Under the pieces are notes generated by a model. It had not been told where the DNA came from. It was given only the letters and a program-made list of their open reading frames with translations, and did not search any database. Below are positions 62,896-64,000 of a DNA stretch of 64,000 nucleotides, in pieces; positions within the stretch are counted from its first letter, which is position 1; each line of letters begins with the position of its first letter. The DNA comes from Pararhodobacter zhoushanensis (lineage in GTDB: Bacteria; Pseudomonadota; Alphaproteobacteria; Rhodobacterales; Rhodobacteraceae): positions 2,669,501-2,733,500 of the forward strand of contig NZ_JAPDFL010000001.1 of the NCBI RefSeq assembly GCF_025949695.1, given 5' to 3'. A program made the position numbers and the translations under genes.

Positions 62896-64000
62896 ATGAC
62901 CCTGATTCAGTGCTCGTACCGGTCGTTTTTCTCAATACTCACTACTGTAACAGTGATCTGCCTACAGGCCACCGCCGGGGCGCAGACGCCGGTCACGCAT
63001 GGTATCGCTATGTATGGTGAGCCTGCCCTACCACAAGATTTCGCGTCCCTCCCCTATGTGAACCCCGATGCGCCACAGGGCGGACGAGATCGTTTTGGCC
63101 GAAGTCGGCGGCTTCGATTCGCTCAATCCGTTCATCTTGCGCGGCTCGGCCCCCTGGGGCGTCAACTTGCTGACGGTTCAGAGTCTTCTGGGCCGTAGCT
63201 ATGATGAACCCTTCGCGCTTTATGGCGCACTGGCCGAAACGGTCGAGACCGATTCGGCCCGCTCTTACGTCGACTTTACCCTGCGCGACGGCATCCGATT
63301 CTCGGATGGCAGCCCCGTCACGCTCGATGATGTGATGTGGTCCTTCGAGACCATGGGGCTTGAGGGCCACCCCCGCTATCGCAACGCCTGGACCAAGGTC
63401 GCCACGATGGAGGCCACCGGTCCCCGAACCCTGCGCCTGACCTTCACCGAACCGGACCGCGAGATGCCGCTGATTCTGGGTCTGCGACCCATCGTGCAGC
63501 GGGCTCAATTTGATGTGACCGCCGGTGGGCGAAGCTTTGCCGACAGCTCGCTTCAGCCGGTGATCGGCTCGGGGCCCTATGTTGTCTCGCGGGTCGATCC
63601 GGGTCGTTCGATTACCTTTGAGCGCGTGGCAGACTGGTGGGGCAATGACCTGCCGCTGTTTCGGGGGCAGTATAATCTGCAAGAGATCCGCTACGAGTAT
63701 TACAGCGATCTCTCGGTTGCCTTCGAGGGATTCAAGGCCGGGGTGATCTCGGTCTGGCGCGAGCCGAACGCGGCGCGTTGGCGCGACAGCTATGACTTTC
63801 CCGCCATGACCGATGGCCGGATGCAGCAGATCGAGATCCCGCATGAACGCCCCTCGGGAATGTCTGGCTTTTACTTCAACACCCGCCGCCCGATCTTTGC
63901 CGACTGGCGCGTCCGTCAGGCGCTGATCTCTGCCTTCGATTTCGAGCAGATCAACACCACCATCAACGACGGCGCCGAACCCCGCATCACATCGTATTTC
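62896..64000 (+). pseudogene. YejA-like extracellular solute-binding protein (ABC transporter), frameshifted and cut by the window edge
   Basis: ATG 62896 opens a signal peptide (LTTVTVICLQATAGA) and the family start HGIAMYGEPALPQDFASLPYVNPDAPQGG. The frame is then lost: IVLAEVGGFDSLNPFILRGSAPWG and everything after is one base out. An extra base within 63085-63088 (CGAG before ATC) accounts for it; GGR would then join IVLAEVGG. The second frame continues to the right edge with DGIRFSDGSPVTLDDVMWSFE and YFNTRRPIFADWRVRQALISAFDFE, typical of family 5 oligopeptide-binding proteins, closest in pattern to YejA (microcin C and peptide uptake). The permease and ATPase genes should follow beyond the window. 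Confidence 0.85.

Overview
The window is about 64 kb of GC-rich chromosome from an alphaproteobacterium, almost certainly a member of the Rhodobacteraceae. The pointers are ChpT beside a DUF3553 gene, the rpmF-plsX-fabH-ihfA-merR cluster next to tRNA-Pro(GGG), the ornithine-lipid genes olsBA, a class II DAHP synthase, the long form of dCTP deaminase, ribosomal protein L21 with an added C-terminal helix-hairpin-helix domain, and curlin genes with the alphaproteobacterial chaperone CsgH. I cannot name a genus. I see no transposase, integrase, phage gene or CRISPR array, so most of this is core genome with small accessory islands.

Layout. 1-5.1 kb: an edge-truncated secreted protein, M20 peptidase, cytochrome P450, MobA-like nucleotidyltransferase and two tandem secreted Cys-containing proteins. 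5.1-8.6 kb: GlxA-family regulator divergent from class II DAHP synthase, then a frameshifted PAS-domain gene. 8.7-10.8 kb: yicC-gmk-gamma carbonic anhydrase. 10.8-12.4 kb: secreted protein, RHH protein and PhyH-type dioxygenase. 12.4-14.9 kb: curli-subunit cluster. 15-20.2 kb: two VOC proteins, M48 protease, glucokinase, a frameshifted TDT/SLAC1 transporter and a frameshifted dCTP deaminase. 20.2-24.8 kb: tRNA-Pro, merR, ihfA, fabH, plsX, rpmF, yceD. 25-28.6 kb: bamE, msrB, an OlsB-like acyltransferase, rpsB-tsf. 28.7-34.1 kb: LuxR-type regulator, rpe, a frameshifted DUF2339 membrane protein and a receiver-like protein. 34.1-42.8 kb: choline sulfatase, a phosphodiesterase, pgi, a DNA glycosylase, an esterase, an HNH nuclease, zwf-pgl. 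42.8-52 kb: olsBA, DUF3553/chpT, proBA, obgE, rpmA-rplU and a secreted serine protease. 52.3-60.7 kb: one long, tightly packed operon with a GT2 glycosyltransferase, a helical-repeat protein, two PAPS sulfotransferases, a large repeat-GT32 fusion, a methyltransferase and the pseudouridine-degradation pair psuK-psuG. 60.8-64 kb: DUF502 protein, patatin, a probable small RNA and a YejA-like solute-binding protein cut by the right edge.

How genes work together. rpsB-tsf, rplU-rpmA, rpmF, obgE, gmk and tRNA-Pro serve translation and growth; plsX-fabH, olsBA and the second OlsB-like enzyme serve membrane lipid synthesis; zwf-pgl, pgi, glk and rpe feed Entner-Doudoroff and pentose-phosphate metabolism; proB-proA make proline; the curlin/CsgH cluster would supply extracellular amyloid subunits, although the CsgG secretion pore is not here; the 52-58 kb operon most likely builds and sulfates a surface or secreted glycan.

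Three things stand out. First, at least six genes that should be intact are broken by single-base frameshifts, five of them in short G/C runs, which suggests homopolymer errors in the assembly. Second, GC-rich palindromic intergenic elements, most carrying AAATATCC, recur at gene 3' ends. Third, a compact small-RNA candidate near 62.75 kb has a promoter, a hairpin and a terminator.
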